Shown: in pieces, positions 63,640-64,000 of the stretch
Position numbering within the stretch: position 1 is the stretch's first letter
Layout: every line of letters begins with the position of its first letter
NCBI GenBank assembly: GCA_036245525.1
Contig: BTPG01000001.1
Coordinates: 182,325,250 to 182,389,249, forward strand
Origin: Semisulcospira habei
Taxonomy: Eukaryota; Mollusca; Gastropoda; Semisulcospiridae
DNA: 64,000 nt
Direction of reading: 5' to 3'
Notes under the pieces: generated by a model
What the model was told of the DNA's origin: nothing
Database searches by the model: none
Seen by the model: the letters and a program-made list of their open reading frames with translations, nothing else
Program-made: the position numbers and the translations under genes

Positions 63640-64000
63640 TTAACCCTTTGAACCCGGCAAACCACTGTAGCGGTTGGCGGCCTCGTATACCGTTGAACCC
63701 GACAAACCGCTACAGCGGTGTCAGGTGTTTCATATCGCGCGCCCTGTGACGCACGAGCCTCGCTGCGCGTGTGGTGACCTCGCCCTTCACACTGACACAT
63801 CCTGTTTACACTCAGTACACGGCCTGACAGTAGTACGCACGTTCGTCTGTGGTATGCGGTCAACTTTGCGGCGCTAGCGTGGGAATTACGGTCGGAATGG
63901 CGAGTGGATGTCTAGATATTCGGAGTGGTACAATTTTGTGTTTGGAGACATGGTTTCAATAGCAGATATTTTTGATGTATTGGGACATGTGTGCCTACCT
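63640..64000. mobile_element. Possible piggyBac-type end, cut by the window
   Basis: TTAA at 63640-63643 is followed by CCCTTTGAACCCGGCAAACC, the target site and CCC start typical of piggyBac ends. About 50 bases later GTTGAACCCGACAAACCGCT repeats the motif. The other end would lie beyond the window. It could equally be an unrelated GC-rich repeat. Confidence 0.3.

Overview
This 64 kb window is metazoan nuclear DNA made almost entirely of transposable elements. There are no operons or ribosome binding sites. The contents are AT-rich spacer DNA, (AC)n microsatellites, a spliced THAP reading frame, animal-type LINEs (I/Nimb-like, RTE-like, L2/CR1-like, Rex1-like), a Ty3/Gypsy LTR element, a Mutator-like element and a P-like element. 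The LINE tails of TAAC repeats, the GGACGTTAA-tailed short repeats and the GGCTCACGTG-flanked tandem arrays suggest a mollusc, perhaps a gastropod. That host assignment is inference. I found no convincing host gene with conserved domains, and no certain rRNA or tRNA gene.

Layout. 1-4.39 kb is a palindromic cluster of one repeat family in direct and inverted copies, with G/C-homopolymer arms. 4.39-7.32 kb is a Mutator-like (Pfam Mutator/PF20700-type) DNA transposon on the minus strand, with short terminal inverted repeats and one frameshift in its transposase. 7.34-9.0 kb has no recognisable gene but holds a promoter-like patch. 9.0-16.64 kb is an L2/CR1-like LINE split by a nearly full-length I/Nimb-like LINE (10.06-16.09 kb) with a 13-16 bp target site duplication. 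16.65-17.2 kb is a degenerate tandem array. 17.4-20.85 kb holds LINE 3' ends and a minus-strand Rex1-like LINE carrying a short repeat; a perfect 34 bp inverted repeat lies at 18.06-18.13 kb. 21-23.5 kb holds small dispersed repeats, including two oppositely oriented insertions of one SINE-like family with intact duplications. 23.5-28.2 kb is mostly anonymous, with a candidate exon at 25.25 kb.

28.55-35.04 kb is a complete-ended but decayed Ty3/Gypsy element on the minus strand: two LTRs, a 4 bp duplication, a shortened gag, protease, RT, RNase H, integrase and an extra 3' frame. 36.2-37.25 kb is a Rex1-like 3' half (minus strand). 37.25-39.69 kb is a 5'-truncated I/Nimb-like copy. 39.69-42.83 kb is a minus-strand RTE-like fragment split by a 2.3 kb P-like DNA transposon that encodes only a two-exon THAP DNA-binding protein. 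42.83-44.25 kb is an internally deleted I/Nimb-like copy, followed by a short repeat and an L2-like 3' end. 45.1-45.9 kb is a foldback element. 45.94-49.24 kb is a full-length but frameshifted RTE-like LINE with a 16 bp duplication. 49.4-52.3 kb holds two arrays of about 165 bp units. 53.78-60.18 kb is a second near-full-length I/Nimb-like LINE with a SINE-like insertion in its endonuclease. 60.2-64 kb is mostly anonymous, with a tRNA-headed SINE-like repeat and a possible piggyBac-type end.

No pathway is formed by these genes. The window is best read as a layered record of insertions. Several can be ordered because flanking duplications or interrupted frames survive. The least ordinary item is the THAP-only P-like element at 40325-42620.
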